Assembly (NCBI GenBank): GCA_030549205.1
Contig: JAUKTV010000003.1
Span: forward strand, 1,612,001 to 1,676,000
DNA from: Apiosordaria backusii
Taxonomy: Eukaryota; Ascomycota; Sordariomycetes; Sordariales; Lasiosphaeriaceae
Reading direction: 5' to 3'
DNA: 64,000 nucleotides
Of this stretch, positions 21,347 through 32,378 are shown one piece after another; position 1 is the first letter of the stretch; every line of letters begins with the position of its first letter. The position numbers and the translations under genes are program-made. The notes under the pieces are model-generated. The model made no database searches and was not told the origin of the DNA. It worked only from the letters and a program-made list of their open reading frames with translations.

Positions 21347-23389
21347 ATGGCATCCTTCTCCTCCTTCCAACCCGAAGCCGACTCTGCAGTCCCTACCCTC
21401 CCCGAGTCCCACTCCGGCATACCTCCCTATCTCCTCGAGAAAGCAACCCGCGCCAAAAACGCGGTGTTCGCCGGCCGCACGAAGCAAGTCAATGAGCGGC
21501 TGCGTCTTCCCGTTATTCCTCAGGGGATCTCCCGTGATGACTTTCTCAAGGCACTGGAGGAGCTGAAAGGGGAGCTAGGAGGGGAGAATGTGGAAGTTAA
21601 TGACAAGCCGCTGAAGGACGGGTGGTACATGGAGCACCCCAACACGCACGACATGATGACTATTCTGGATGAGGAGGAGTTTGTCGCTGGGGCGGTGGTG
21701 TACCCTGGCAGCACGGAGGAGGTGGTGAAGGTGGTGAAGTGGGCGAATAGGTGGTTGATTCCTGTTTTTCCCATATCCATGGGTCGCAATTGTAAGTTCT
21801 TCTTCTGCTGGGGTTGGAACGGGACTGACAATGATACAATACAGTGGGCTACGGCGGGGCAGCACCACGAGTCAGGGGCTCGGTAACAATCGATCTAGGG
21901 AAGAGGATGAATAAAATCCTTGATATCAACGCCCAGGATTATACGTGTCTAGTCGAGCCAGGGGTGTCGTTTTACGGGCTGCACGAAGAGCTCGGGAAGA
22001 GGGGGTTGAGGGAGCACATGTGGGTTGACACGCCTGATTTGGGAGGGGGGTCGATTATTGGGAATACGGTTGATCGAGGGGTGGGGTATACGCCGTATGG
22101 GGATCACTGGGCTTGTCATTCGGGGCTGGAGGTTGTGTTGCCTACTGGGGAGGTGATTCGGACTGGGATGGGGGCGTTGACGCATGATGGGGAGAATACT
22201 TGGGGGGTGTTTCCTTATGGGTTCGGGCCTTTTTCCGAGTGAGTATTCCTGGGAAGGGGAAAGGGGGGTAGAGCTGACGCGAAATAGTGGGATCTTCTCA
22301 CAGAGTAATTTTGGGATTGTGACCAAGATGGGGATGACGCTGATGCCGAATCCGGGGGGGCATGAGAGTTTTGTGAGTGGAAATGGATGGACGGGAAAGA
22401 TGATAAACTGACCTCGAATAGATGTACACCTTCCCCAACGAAGAAGATCTCGGCCCATTGGTAATACTTCCCTTTCCCCTACCACCTTGCCTCCGAGATA
22501 CTGACACTTTGTTCTCACAGATGGAAATCATCCGCCCCCTCCGCATCTCCACCATCCTCGAAAACGTCGCCCAGCTCCGCCACGTAACCCAAACCGTCGC
22601 CGCCTCCGGCCTCCCCAAATCAAAATTCTACTCCGGGACGGGAACCATCCCCCCGAGGTGATCCACTCCGCCGCAGCCAACACCCCCGTCGGAGATCACA
22701 CCTGGGCCTACTACGGCATGTCCTACGGCCCTCCCCACATCAGAGCCTACAAGCTTGCCATCATCGACGCCGAGTTTCGCAAAATCCCCGGATGTCGCAA
22801 AATCGACCCTGCCACCCTCCCCGAGGACGAGTACTTCTGGTCTCGTGACCGCATCGCCTCTGGCACACCTGATATCCATGAACTGCGCTGGGTAAACTGG
22901 GCTCCTAACGGTGCGCACATCGCTTTCTCCCCTGTCAGCCCTATCCGGGGACCGGACGCGACGAAGTTATTCCAGCTTGGGAAGAGACTTCATGAGCAAT
23001 ATGGGATTGATTTCATGCCTGCTTTTTGTGTGGGCTTAAGGGAGATGCACTTGATCGTGGAGATTGTGTTTGATCGGGATGACCCGGAAGAAAAGAAGAG
23101 GGCGTTGGGGTGCTTGAGGGATATGGTTGATGAGGCGGCAAGGGAAGGGTACGGGGAGTATAGGACGCATTTGGTGCTGATGGATCAGGTGGCGGGGACG
23201 TATGCGTGGAATGATGGGGCTTTGGGCAAGTTTAATGAGCGGTTGAAGGACGCGCTGGATCCGAATGGGATTTTGGCGCCGGGGAGGTGTGGGATTTGGG
23301 GGAGGAGGTATCGAGGGCGGGGGTGGGAGATGGGGAAGGGGAGTGAGGGGCGGAGTGAGGGGGATGGGGTTGGGGGGAGGGTGGTTTGA
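21347..23389 (+). CDS. Vanillyl-alcohol-oxidase-family FAD oxidase, apparent one-base frameshift
   Basis: Exons: 21347-21791, 21845-22238, 22288-22372, 22422-22460 and 22521-23389. All four introns (49-60 nt) keep phase. Motifs follow the VAO/4-cresol-dehydrogenase group: EHPNTHDMM, VVYPGSTEEVVKVV, SMGRNLGYGGAAPRVRGSV (FAD binding), VDTPDLGGGSIIGN (with the active-site Asp), GYTPYGDHW, FGIVTKMGM, WVNWAPNGAHIAFSP (the His corresponding to the FAD-linked residue of VAO) and GEYRTHLVLMDQ. The likely reaction is oxidation of a para-substituted phenol with O2, releasing H2O2. Within exon 5 the frame breaks in a run of six cytosines (22639-22644). Reading TIPP stops at TGA, while the +1 frame continues EVIHSAAANTPVGDHTW to the end. 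This is either a sequencing error in the C run or a recent pseudogene. Confidence 0.85.
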
Positions 23390-25329
23390 GGGATAGGATG
23401 TGTGAGGCTGTACTTGAACCCAAAGCTGGCTCGAGACCTACTGGCGCCAACCTGTGGGGAGACGGGGGATGGTACAGCGGTCAGAATATGCCGTCTGGTA
23501 GGTATGGCGTGGTAAATGAAATTTCTTGAGGCAGGGATTTCCGACAAGTAACAAAAATCATTCAGCTACAGTGGTCTATGTGCTTTTTCTGTGTATCTCG
23601 CAATGCAAGGCGAAGACCTTAACCTGAATTATGGACATAACAATGCCATGGGTTGCATACGCCACTGTTGCCAAGGTTGGCTCACCACATGGATAGTCTT
23701 GTGCGGAGTAATTACAATGATCGGAGTGGCAAAGGCTTTCCTAGATAGGATATCCGCATGAGCCTCAAGTTCTTTAACCCGCCTGATTCTTCGGCCGTCA
23801 ACATGGATATGATGGCAATCTAATTCATGGACCTCATCAAGGCACTGGTCAAAATTTGCCACTGAGCTGGGTAGCGACGAATAGACAATGTACAGAAACC
23901 TTGAACGCCACTCATGGAAAGGAACAAGATAACATTTGTGAAGATGATTTAGTCGGTGACCGAAAGTGAAGGCATATCCGAGTCCCAGGCCCCTCTGCTG
24001 CGGCCAGATGTTCCTCTACTGCTGTGATGATATGGTTCGGTGCTATGCTGCCACACTCTGGTGCAACATACCTGATATTTTTACTTCTTAGTGGCCAAGG
24101 TGGAAGACCGTTCGAGACCGAGGCCAAATGATCAGCCCGGTCCTTGTTATCCTTGGTCTAGGCTGTGCGGTCCTGACTCTGCTCTGGGCTGTAGATCTTT
24201 CAATGCTTATGGCTTGGACCAATAGCTAAAATGGTTCAATATGTACTGACAGACTCATCCCCGTTGCGCGGTAGGGCTGGCCGGCCCGCCCAGGTGACCC
24301 GGGCCAGCCTTTTCTTGTGTTACTGCGTACATAATCTTTAAGTTTTGTCCAATGGCACGACATCGCTTCCACACGCCCAGGCCTCTCCGCGGACCCAGCG
24401 CTTAATGCCGTCAGTGGGAACGTGGGATTCCCGCTTTCTCGTGCTACCTGGTTTTCATGACTCAGGCCGAAATCAGGGCCCGACCTCCAGCACCTAGCTC
24501 GAGTGCCGACGCCTATATTCTTTCTGGGAATACGCCATCTCCTGCTACATTTTCTCTTGACGACTGCATGAGTGGTCGCCTTGATGCTTTTCTGTGGGGC
24601 CTCAGACCCTGGGGCCGGGATATTGTTTGCCTCCCAAAGCATTGACAGCTTCACCAATCAGTCGAAGACTCTTTTGCCCCGCAGGCCAGATGCCTACTAT
24701 CAACAACACAACCATTGGGCTGGTTTTCATCAGGGGTGGCCAATATACTACTGATGGCCAATCTACTACTGATGGCCTGAGGCCAGTTCCGGGTGGCCTT
24801 CGGTGGGCAGCTCGGCAGGGCCAGACGGTCGAGTAAGCTTTTCAGGTTCTCTTCCGCTCCCGGCCGGCCATGATGGCAACAATTAGTGCAACGTCTCTTC
24901 TTCATCCATGAATCCCGCAGTCTCGCACATACACTTACTCCCTAGCTATCGATCGGTATGCCATGCCGTCACCCGCATATCGTCGATTACCTGTCAAGCA
25001 TATCGTGCTGCCATTGGCTCGCGGATGTGGGTGAGATTCGCTCTGCCGTCATTGGTTTGCGCACTTCTCGTCGTTTACGCAAAGAACAGAACGGCCCGGC
25101 AGCCATGTTAACGGCAGGGTGCAGCCACGTCCCCGGCCTTGTCAACTTTAACCTTCCTTTCAGCTTCGGTATATATCTCACCTCCTTCCTTCTCGAGCCA
25201 TTTCTTTCTTGTACTTTCCTTCGCGGTCCTTCTTCAGGATCAGTGGACTTGCGCAGCGATCTCTCGTCGAGCCCTCAGATATTCAACACGCCCCTTCGAA
25301 CTATTGACAGCGCAAAACGGCCGTACGAA
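23390..25329. other. Intergenic between the oxidase and the caspase-like gene
   Basis: No gene is supported. An 18-bp unit (ggccaatatactactgat) is repeated twice in tandem at 24738-24773, with a partial third copy. An in-frame extension upstream of the caspase-like ATG exists (from about 25105) but looks untranslated. Confidence 0.45.
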
Positions 25330-26647
25330 ATGTTGAAGCGGAGGAAAGCAATCTCGCAAATCTACGAGAACGTCCATGTCTTAGTTATCTCGTGGAAAGA
25401 TGGAAGCCATGATTTCAAGAGAGAAGGGGAAGCTGTTGGTCGGATGTTTTCCGACCATTTCCGCTATGACGTTTCATATTTCGACATCCCGAGTTCTAGC
25501 AGCGAACTTCACCTGTTGATGGCGATCGCCGGCTGTCTGGTCAAGATCGGCGAACCATCGGAAACCTCGTTATTCATCATCCACTATGGCGGTCACGCAG
25601 ATCCAAACGACAACAAGAACAACGGAGAAGAGCGTGAATCAATCTGGACTGCGTAAGACAAGACCATATGCCATGCCCAGTTTGAGGAACATGCTGACCA
25701 TCTTTTCCTCGACTACGACTAGCCACAGTAAAGGAGGACCAACTGTCAATTGGTCTCTGATCCAAAGCCGACTAGCCCCCTTCGCTTCTAACACTGACAT
25801 TCTTCTTCTTCTTGATTGCTGCCACGCAGCTCAGGCTGGGCGTGCTCTGAATGACACCGACCTTCGTCTAGATATCCTAGCGGCCGCAGCAATGGGAGCT
25901 AAGACACGTTCACCAGGGGGCGGCTCCTTCACTACCGCCCTCATTCACGAAATGAAAGATGCAATTGCAAAGGATGGCTCCGTGGCTATTCACGATCTTC
26001 ATCGGCGACTCTGTCACCCAAAACACAACCTTTATGCGACGCCCGTTTATATTGGTGGAGGACAGCCGATGCGTCTGAGACCAAAACATAGCAACCTTGG
26101 GCTTCGGAGGACGAGCTGGCACCGGTCACCCGAGGGCAGCCATACATTCAAAGAGTCCATCATGGAAGACGATTCCACGGCTGACAACGACAACTCTTAC
26201 CTATTAGTCCTGGAAGAATGGCTGAAACCTGCACCCACAAGATACATGAAAGCCACCTGGGTTGGGATAGCTCTAGTCGTCCTCTCCCTGGCGCTCTCTC
26301 TGCCGCCCTTGGATTCGCCCAGGTCAGTAGGTGGTACAGCTCACTTTCGGGATGCTGAACCGCATTTTGTTTGGATTACTCTCGCACCTTCTAGGGCTCA
26401 ATCAGCACATTCCTAAGCTACATCTGTGTTTATTTGCATTACTATCTGGGCGACCGTCGGTTTGTTTAAGTCACCACACCACCCATTCTCTCTCAGGTCA
26501 TGGCGGCGGTTTCAGCAGCATTCATTGCCCTCACGTCATATGTAGTTTCAATGGTTACCATACTTTCTTAGATATGATCCCGCTCAAGCCATCGCCATTC
26601 ACAGGGCCGCCTTCGTTTTCGTCCTCCTTTCGTCCTCCTTTCGATAG
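25330..26647 (+). CDS. Caspase-like (peptidase C14-type) protein with C-terminal hydrophobic segments
   Basis: Exon 1 25330-25652 and exon 2 from 25723 join across a 70-nt intron to give SIWTA-HSKGG. The first 110 residues show a beta strand (NVHVLVISW), a DVSYFDIPS strand and IIHYGGHADP with the catalytic-type His89. Exon 2 gives DILLLLDCCHAAQAG with the catalytic-type Cys141. This His/Cys pair and spacing match the caspase-like proteins common in moulds. Near residue 300 a hydrophobic segment (WVGIALVVLSLALSL) suggests membrane anchoring. Unspliced, exon 2 stops at 26416. Hydrophobic stretches downstream (VMAAVSAAFIALTSYVV, AIHRAAFVFVLL) suggest further small exons with the true stop at 26645-26647. 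The 3' structure is therefore uncertain. A protease or cell-death role is inferred from the dyad only. Confidence 0.7.
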
Positions 26648-26679
26648 CATGAATACACTCCTTTGGTTTCGAAGTAAAT

Positions 26680-27700
26680 TTACGTTTCCCGAAATGAGTG
26701 ATGACACTCTGATCCCTTTGTGGCGGTGGTCAAGGCAACAAGGACAGCGGCATAGCTTTGGGGGGGTCGTCAGTGCAGGATCAGACTGGAGGAAGAAAGT
26801 CACTGACCTCGCTCCAGAGGCGAATATATCGGCAGTCCTTGCCGTGGTAAAAAACGACACCACAACAAGAAACACTGCGCCCGACAACACACTCGCTGTT
26901 ACGCGGCCAGCTGAGGATGATATTGACGGAATGAAGATTGTCGGAACCAAGATCACTAGTGTCGTGGCTATAACTGCCAAAATATGACTTAGTCGCCGGA
27001 GGTACGGTCCAAGGAGGAGAACATTGCTATCGGCTGTTACTTTGTACCGCCGTTGCTGGAAGCGAGGGAAAAACTGAAAGGCACGCCGTCGTCAGTCGCC
27101 GATCTTCCATGTGTTTGAACAACGACAAGACCTACCCGGCCCATTAATCGATCCAGCCAGACCGTGCAATCTTCCACTAAAGATTCACAGCAAGTCAACG
27201 CTGTGTCCACCGGACCGGCAAGTGCCCCAATGTCCTCTTCCACGTTGAGATAATCTGTTTCCTTTCGACTGATACAGGCCGTACCAGCCGTCCAATTTCT
27301 CAGGTTTTGAAGCTCGCGTTTACCAGCTTGAGGCATCAACGCGGCTTGGCGTGCCTGGTCCATCAGTTCATCTGGAACAAATTGTCAGCTGACCTCTATG
27401 AAGGCCAAGAAGGCATCTCTTACCATACTCAGCCAACGCTTTCTGCAGGCCATCGAGCACCCGACGACGCTCGTCATTCTGGTCACGACGCATGCAGCCC
27501 AAGAAAATCTTTTGCTTCTCGGCTGAATCCAGCTCATCCAACTTGTGCTCAAGCAGGGCTATCTCATCTTGTTTAAGAAGAATGAGACGCATCCGCACTC
27601 TTGTGAATCGCCGAAAGTTTTGAAACGATGCGTGCGTACTGAGCAGAGCTGCAAAGCGCGGATAACCAGAACGATGGCGGTCCACTGCCGTTGTCGCCAT
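26680..27700 (-). CDS. DUF6594 membrane protein, four exons
   Basis: Exons (minus): 27700-27424, 27371-27136, 27073-26808 and 26755-26680, giving 284 aa with introns of 52, 62 and 52 nt, all in phase. The protein begins with a YPRFAALLSTHASFQNFRRF block, followed by helical residues (LLKQDEIALLEHKLDEL), the ELQNLRNWTAGTACISRKET block and LVEDCTVWLDRLMG. It ends in three hydrophobic segments: ILAVIATTLVILVPTIFI, TASVLSGAVFLVVVSFF and YAAVLVALTTA. Head helices followed by clustered C-terminal membrane helices is the DUF6594 layout, with unknown function. Its stop lies 32 bp from the probable end of the convergent caspase-like gene. The ATG at 27700 is supported by the conserved start region. 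Confidence 0.85.
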
Positions 27701-28332
27701 ATGAGCGTTTGGTTAGGATCCGTTCGCAAGTGAAACAACGCCTGATCTCATGAAACCTACACATGTTTTCAATTTGCTGGCGTTGTTGGCTCGCCATTGC
27801 GTTCCTGGCAGGTACTGACGGAAGCTCGGATTTCCACACCAATGTGTCTTTGAACAGCATTGTTCGCCATCACACGCCCTCTTGACGTTCGACGCCATCT
27901 ATAACAGCACCACAAGCGACGCAATTGCAGGGCTGAATTATGATGCGCAATGATACCAGTGATATTTGCCGACATGTGTGAGGCAGTAGCTGGGACCAAT
28001 CGGCAACATCCACGGAAGCGTTGGTGGGAGCACAACATGATAAGGCGGACGAAGCATATATTGATACCCCTACTACAGCGAAGCGAAGCCTCAGAAGGCA
28101 AACCAGCACTTTGCGCGTTGTCGGTTGCCTTAAAGCTTGGCCGCGGACCATTAGTAATCGAGATGTTCAGGCATATCAGCTATATATCGACCTGAACCTG
28201 TGTGGCAATCCGAGTGTCACGCACCAGAAGCATGGCAAACACTTTCCTTTCACAAAGCAACCCACCCCTAGGGCATATATTCCTCTGCCGTTATATCCCA
28301 CCACATATCGAGACCTGACCGAGAACGCGAAA
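27701..28332. other. Intergenic between DUF6594 gene and small gene
   Basis: No gene is supported. Open frames on both strands overlap without recognisable motifs. The DUF6594 promoter should lie at the left side and that of the small gene at the right. Confidence 0.4.
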
Positions 28333-28627
28333 ATGCTTTCCTCTGAAGAACACCATTTCCGCCCTCATATTGGCGGCTATACTGAGGTGAGAACATGGCA
28401 GGAACATTTTCATCACCAATACTATTATGTTAACACAACAGCAGCCCAAATTCCGCGTGGGGGACGAAGTCTACATTGACATACCCTATGAACGAAGTCT
28501 TCGCGGTCCATACTTGATAGAAGAAGTGTTAGACGGTACACCACAGAGATACAAGCTCTGTGAAAGTGATGGGACGAGCGTTGAGGGTGGGAGGGAGTAC
28601 GAGGAGGAAGAGCTTCGATATGCCTAG
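28333..28627 (+). CDS. Small 79-aa protein with an SH3-like (KOW/chromo-type) strand pattern
   Basis: Exon 1 28333-28386 and exon 2 28442-28627 are joined in phase 0 by a 55-nt intron (GTGAGA...GTTAAC...ACAACAG). The spliced product reads MLSSEEHHFRPHIGGYTE then QPKFRVGDEVYIDIP, RGPYLIEEVLDGTPQRYKL and EYEEEELRYA. The alternation FRVGDEVYI - GPYLIEEV - RYKLCESDG resembles small SH3-like barrels that coat nucleic acids or peptides. This is a fold-level impression, not a family match. The clean intron and coding feel favour a real gene. Function unknown. Confidence 0.6.
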
Positions 28628-28900
28628 ACAAGGAATGAGACGTGGTAGACGAAAGATGGTACGCACCAATACAGAGTGACGATGAGAACGGTTTTTCATT
28701 CTTTGGATCACCCAGCCATGAACGCAGCATGGATAGCAGGCATCAAGAGATGGCCACCCATTATACACAGATGCAAATACAAACGCCCAACTATCTACAT
28801 TTACACAAAAGATCGAACACAACCATACCCAACATCTGTTCTTCCCTCTAACCATCATTCAAGGCTCCCCACTACTTCCCATTCCCAGCCAAACCCCTTC

Positions 28901-30247
28901 TCACCTCCCCCCTTGGACCCTCCCCCTCCAAGTAAAATGCCCCTTTGGATCCCCGGCCAACTCCCTCATAGCCACCACATCCCCATTCTCCCCCCCAAAC
29001 TCCCTCAGCACCGCCTCCTCCGCCATCTTCGCATATTTCACCGCATTCTTCGCATCCCCCAACATATTATAATTCAACGCTACCAACGTCAACCCCCCAG
29101 CAATCTTACTCTCCAACCTCTCCTCTTTATACAACTTCACCAGCCTCTCCAACAACTTCTTATCAACCCTATCCGTAAACCCACTCAGTTTCCCCTCAAT
29201 CTTCTTGATCTCCTCCAGGTTCTTATCCGACTTCTTGATATGCTTCGCTGTCCCGGAACAAACAGCACAAGAGCAGTCAAATCCCCAGGCGTGGAAGGCG
29301 CGCAGTTTGCGGTTTTCGGTGGTGTCCAGTTGGTCGAGGTAGGAGATTGTCAGCTCCTCCCCTGGCTTGACATCCCTCACAACGGTGGTGACGTGCTGGA
29401 GGGTCTTGGGATTGATGTAGAAGGCGACATTGGGGCGGCAGTCGTGGTCGAACCTGCTGATTTCAGGCCAGTTGCCGTAGTGGTGACCGCCTTCTGGGGA
29501 TTTGGTCCCGAGGTCCATCTGGAAGGAATTGGTTTGAATGATGGAGTTAATCTTGTCCCCCGAGAAGTGCGGCATTTGATCAAGAAAGGCTGTTTGGAGC
29601 GGAGTAGGGAGGAAGTGTACCGCCGCGGAGAGGAGGGGATTCAGGGTTGAAGGTGGGAATTGGTCGAAGAAGGTGCGGTGAACTAACATGGCTGGGGGGA
29701 GGGACATGATCACCTCCCCGGAGGTGATGGGTTTGTTGGCGATAAGACCAAGGCCTTTGCCTTCGATGGGAGCGATGGTGTATGCTGGAGAAGTCATGGT
29801 GGACATATCCTCCGAGGCAGCGGTAGCTGTCCATTTTCGCTCAAGTGCTTTGAGGCGCTCAATATTTTGAGCAGTGGTGATGGCGACGATGCCGCGGCCA
29901 GAGGCAAATCCAAAGTTGTAGAAAACGCAATATTGCTCGACGCATTTGCCCGTTGATACCCATTTCGAGGTTGGCAAAGCAAATGGTGGTGGAAGCGGTG
30001 GCTCGAGGAACGCGTGTGTCACGCTTTCTTTGTGATCTCCTCCTGGAACTATTGGGGTCCCCGTCATCTTCAGTTCATAAACTCCTTCATCACCGGTCAA
30101 GTTGGGACATATGTTGGTCTGGATGGACAAGGATGCCATTCCGTCAACGCCTGGGATGTCTTTCCCAAGGCAGGCGTCGGCATATGTTCCTCGCGGAACT
30201 GTTGCCGCGGCCCATGAGGCAAGTGATAGTAGGCAAATGACCCGCAT
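28901..30247 (-). CDS. SET-domain protein with N-terminal signal peptide
   Basis: Single exon, 448 aa from the ATG at 30247 (a further upstream non-ATG extension is ignored). Residues 1-17 (MRVICLLSLASWAAATV) are a clean signal peptide, followed by a cysteine-containing segment of about 120 residues. The SET domain starts at the IEGKGLGLIANKPITSGEVI block near 155. It continues with SRFDHDCRPNVAFY, the equivalent of the NHSCxPN cofactor pocket with Asp for Asn, and then GEELTISYLD. A post-SET-like FDCSCAVC follows. The C-terminal helices resemble the TPR-like tail of SMYD/SET5-type proteins. SET enzymes transfer methyl groups to lysine; a secretory signal on one is unusual and suggests a vesicular, wall or extracellular target, or a redundant signal. 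Confidence 0.85.
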   Translation of the reverse strand: MRVICLLSLASWAAATVPRGTYADACLGKDIPGVDGMASLSIQTNICPNLTGDEGVYELKMTGTPIVPGGDHKESVTHAFLEPPLPPPFALPTSKWVSTGKCVEQYCVFYNFGFASGRGIVAITTAQNIERLKALERKWTATAASEDMSTMTSPAYTIAPIEGKGLGLIANKPITSGEVIMSLPPAMLVHRTFFDQFPPSTLNPLLSAAVHFLPTPLQTAFLDQMPHFSGDKINSIIQTNSFQMDLGTKSPEGGHHYGNWPEISRFDHDCRPNVAFYINPKTLQHVTTVVRDVKPGEELTISYLDQLDTTENRKLRAFHAWGFDCSCAVCSGTAKHIKKSDKNLEEIKKIEGKLSGFTDRVDKKLLERLVKLYKEERLESKIAGGLTLVALNYNMLGDAKNAVKYAKMAEEAVLREFGGENGDVVAMRELAGDPKGHFTWRGRVQGGR

Positions 30248-31107
30248 TTCGGCTGAAAATTGAGGATATATCGATAGATGTAAAGACACTATCAACGTCT
30301 TTTGGCCATGTCGAACCTCTCCATTTTGACCTCAATGTCCGTTTCATGTTTCATGTTGGCTGAAACGGTTGGCATTCAGGGGTAGCGTTGCGCCAAGACC
30401 CTCCTCATCCCAATCTTGCCCACTGATGGCGCTGTGGGGCGCTTGGTTTTGGGGGCCAAATCGTGCAGAATAGGGGTTCAACAGTGATGTCATTCTGAGC
30501 TTGGAGACAAAAGAGCTGTTGAAGATATCTTGGTGATTGATGAGGGGACCGCCCACTATTCTGCGTGGGGTTCAGGAATGCCGCAGCCCTTCGAAGTTCA
30601 TGATAACAGGAACCCAGGAATGTCGCCACCGCAGACTTGGATAGAGGGTCGGGAGAGTATTGACTAGTCCGGCGCCTGATATCCCATGCACAGCTTGATG
30701 TTCAAGAAGAACTCCCAAAATAGGGGCGGGGCGGATTCCAGTCGACGTCGAACTTGCGCCGTGGAAGGTGTAGATGGAAGATCCACCCCGGTCCAATGTC
30801 CCGGGTGCCAGGCGAGACCCTTTACGTCCCGTGTCCCTCCCTTGGAAGCGGTTCGAGATTGACCCAGAGCACCCGGACCCCAGTTCCAACATTCCTTCCT
30901 AGAGGTTTGTTATAGGCACGAAATTGCAGCTGGGGATGTCCGGAATTAATGACAGCTCAAAGGTACTCGTAAAATGTCGACTAGATCGTTCTTAAAGGAT
31001 AGGACGTCGACCGATTTCGAGTCAGATTCACGCCGCGCGCTGTTCGTCACTTCTAGAGAACACGCCACTGTCAGCCACCTGATTTGAATCCTCAAAACAT
31101 TCTCAAT
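30248..31107. other. Divergent intergenic region, SET gene and secreted-protein gene
   Basis: About 860 bp between two genes transcribed away from each other, probably holding both promoters. No coding region or repeat is recognised. Confidence 0.45.
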
Positions 31108-31820
31108 ATGACGCTCACCATACTATCCGCCCTCTTGCTGTTGGCATCTGCCTCCGCCCTCCCACAAGCTCAACCTCCGGCCTCTCCAAACATCCAAAAC
31201 CTGACCATGTGGGGAACCGGCTGCCCCGTTGGCGCCGCCGGTGTCATATCCGAAATCCGCAAGGGAACTCCCGTCTTCAACTTCTCGGAATGGGGTCTCG
31301 CTCTGCCCAACGCTGACGACCCTGCGAACGAGGCCACGGCCTACAAGTTTTGCACTGAGGAAATGACGCTGAACAATGGCCCGGTCGGATTTCAGGTTCG
31401 CATCGAGACGGTGACGGTTTTTGGATGGGCGGAGCTAGAGGAGGGGACCAAGTTGGCCATCGAAGCCGAGACTAAACTGGGCGACGTTGTTGCTGGAGTG
31501 AGTCAGCCACCGCACTTGCAAGGATAAATAGATAAGGACTGACCATCATCTAGCAACAAACCGTTACCATCACCAAAGCGGACCTCAAGGGTAACGACTT
31601 TGAGGTGCCCCTGGAAATCCTGCCATTCACCTACTCCTCGTGCGTCGACGAGACCGGTGCTGTGCCCAAGATCGTGATCAAGACCACCGTCAGTCTGATC
31701 GGCGAGAAGCGCGCTGATGGGACTGTCTCCAAGGGAGTTGTCGGCGGTGCCAAGGCTCTGGGCGCGCACTTCAATCCCGTGTGGCGCCCCTGTGCGAGGC
31801 CAATGGCCAAGGCGATATAA
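31108..31820 (+). CDS. Small secreted protein, DUF4360-like
   Basis: Exon 1 31108-31497 and exon 2 31554-31820, joined in phase 0 across a 56-nt intron (GTGAGT...CTGACCATC...CTAG), encode 218 aa. The first 18 residues (MTLTILSALLLLASASAL) are a signal peptide. MWGTGCPVGAAGV, a single Cys near 76 (KFCTEEM), GFQVRIETVTVFGWAEL, FTYSSCVDE and a closing HFNPVWRPC follow the spacing of DUF4360 secreted proteins: a GxGCP start, a mid Cys and a W..C end. Four mature cysteines could form two disulphides. The function of the family is unknown; an extracellular role is likely. Confidence 0.65.
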
Positions 31821-32378
31821 TGTTCAGTGGAGGGTCTAGACCGTTAAGGCTAAATGTCGGTATCTGTATCCATCTCTTGGTCATCGTCTTGGCCCGGAGA
31901 GAAAAACAACCTTAAAACTGGGTAGCATTGCAGGATACCACGAGATAGACGAGATCACTGGTGCCCTGAGGGCGTACAAGCAATGTCTCACCAGCATCGC
32001 CACCGGAAATTTCATGTCTCTTTCGGCGCCATGGCCCTGCAACCTTGATCAGCCCTCGGTGCTCCGGAGATGCCGTACAACACGCCATTATTCCAAGAGT
32101 TCGGGTCGTGAGACCAATGGCAGATTGAGGTTGTTCCAAAATACAAGGTATTTGTGGTGCACTATCTGTAGATCTGTCGTACTCGCTCAGACGTGGTGGG
32201 AGCTTGCAGGTGCCAATTGGCCGATCATGTCGGACTCCGGAACCTCTGTCTTAGACACCAGGATAGCCCCGTCGCGATGAACGCCTACATAAGGCCCGTG
32301 TTCGTCCCTAGGTTGTGCCATGTCATGGGTCAACTAGCGTCAACACCAAGCCCCGCTCTCAACCTTGATCGTGTCGCC
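31821..32378. other. Intergenic, promoter side of the MFS transporter
   Basis: No gene or repeat is recognised. The transporter leader probably occupies the right part. Confidence 0.45.
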
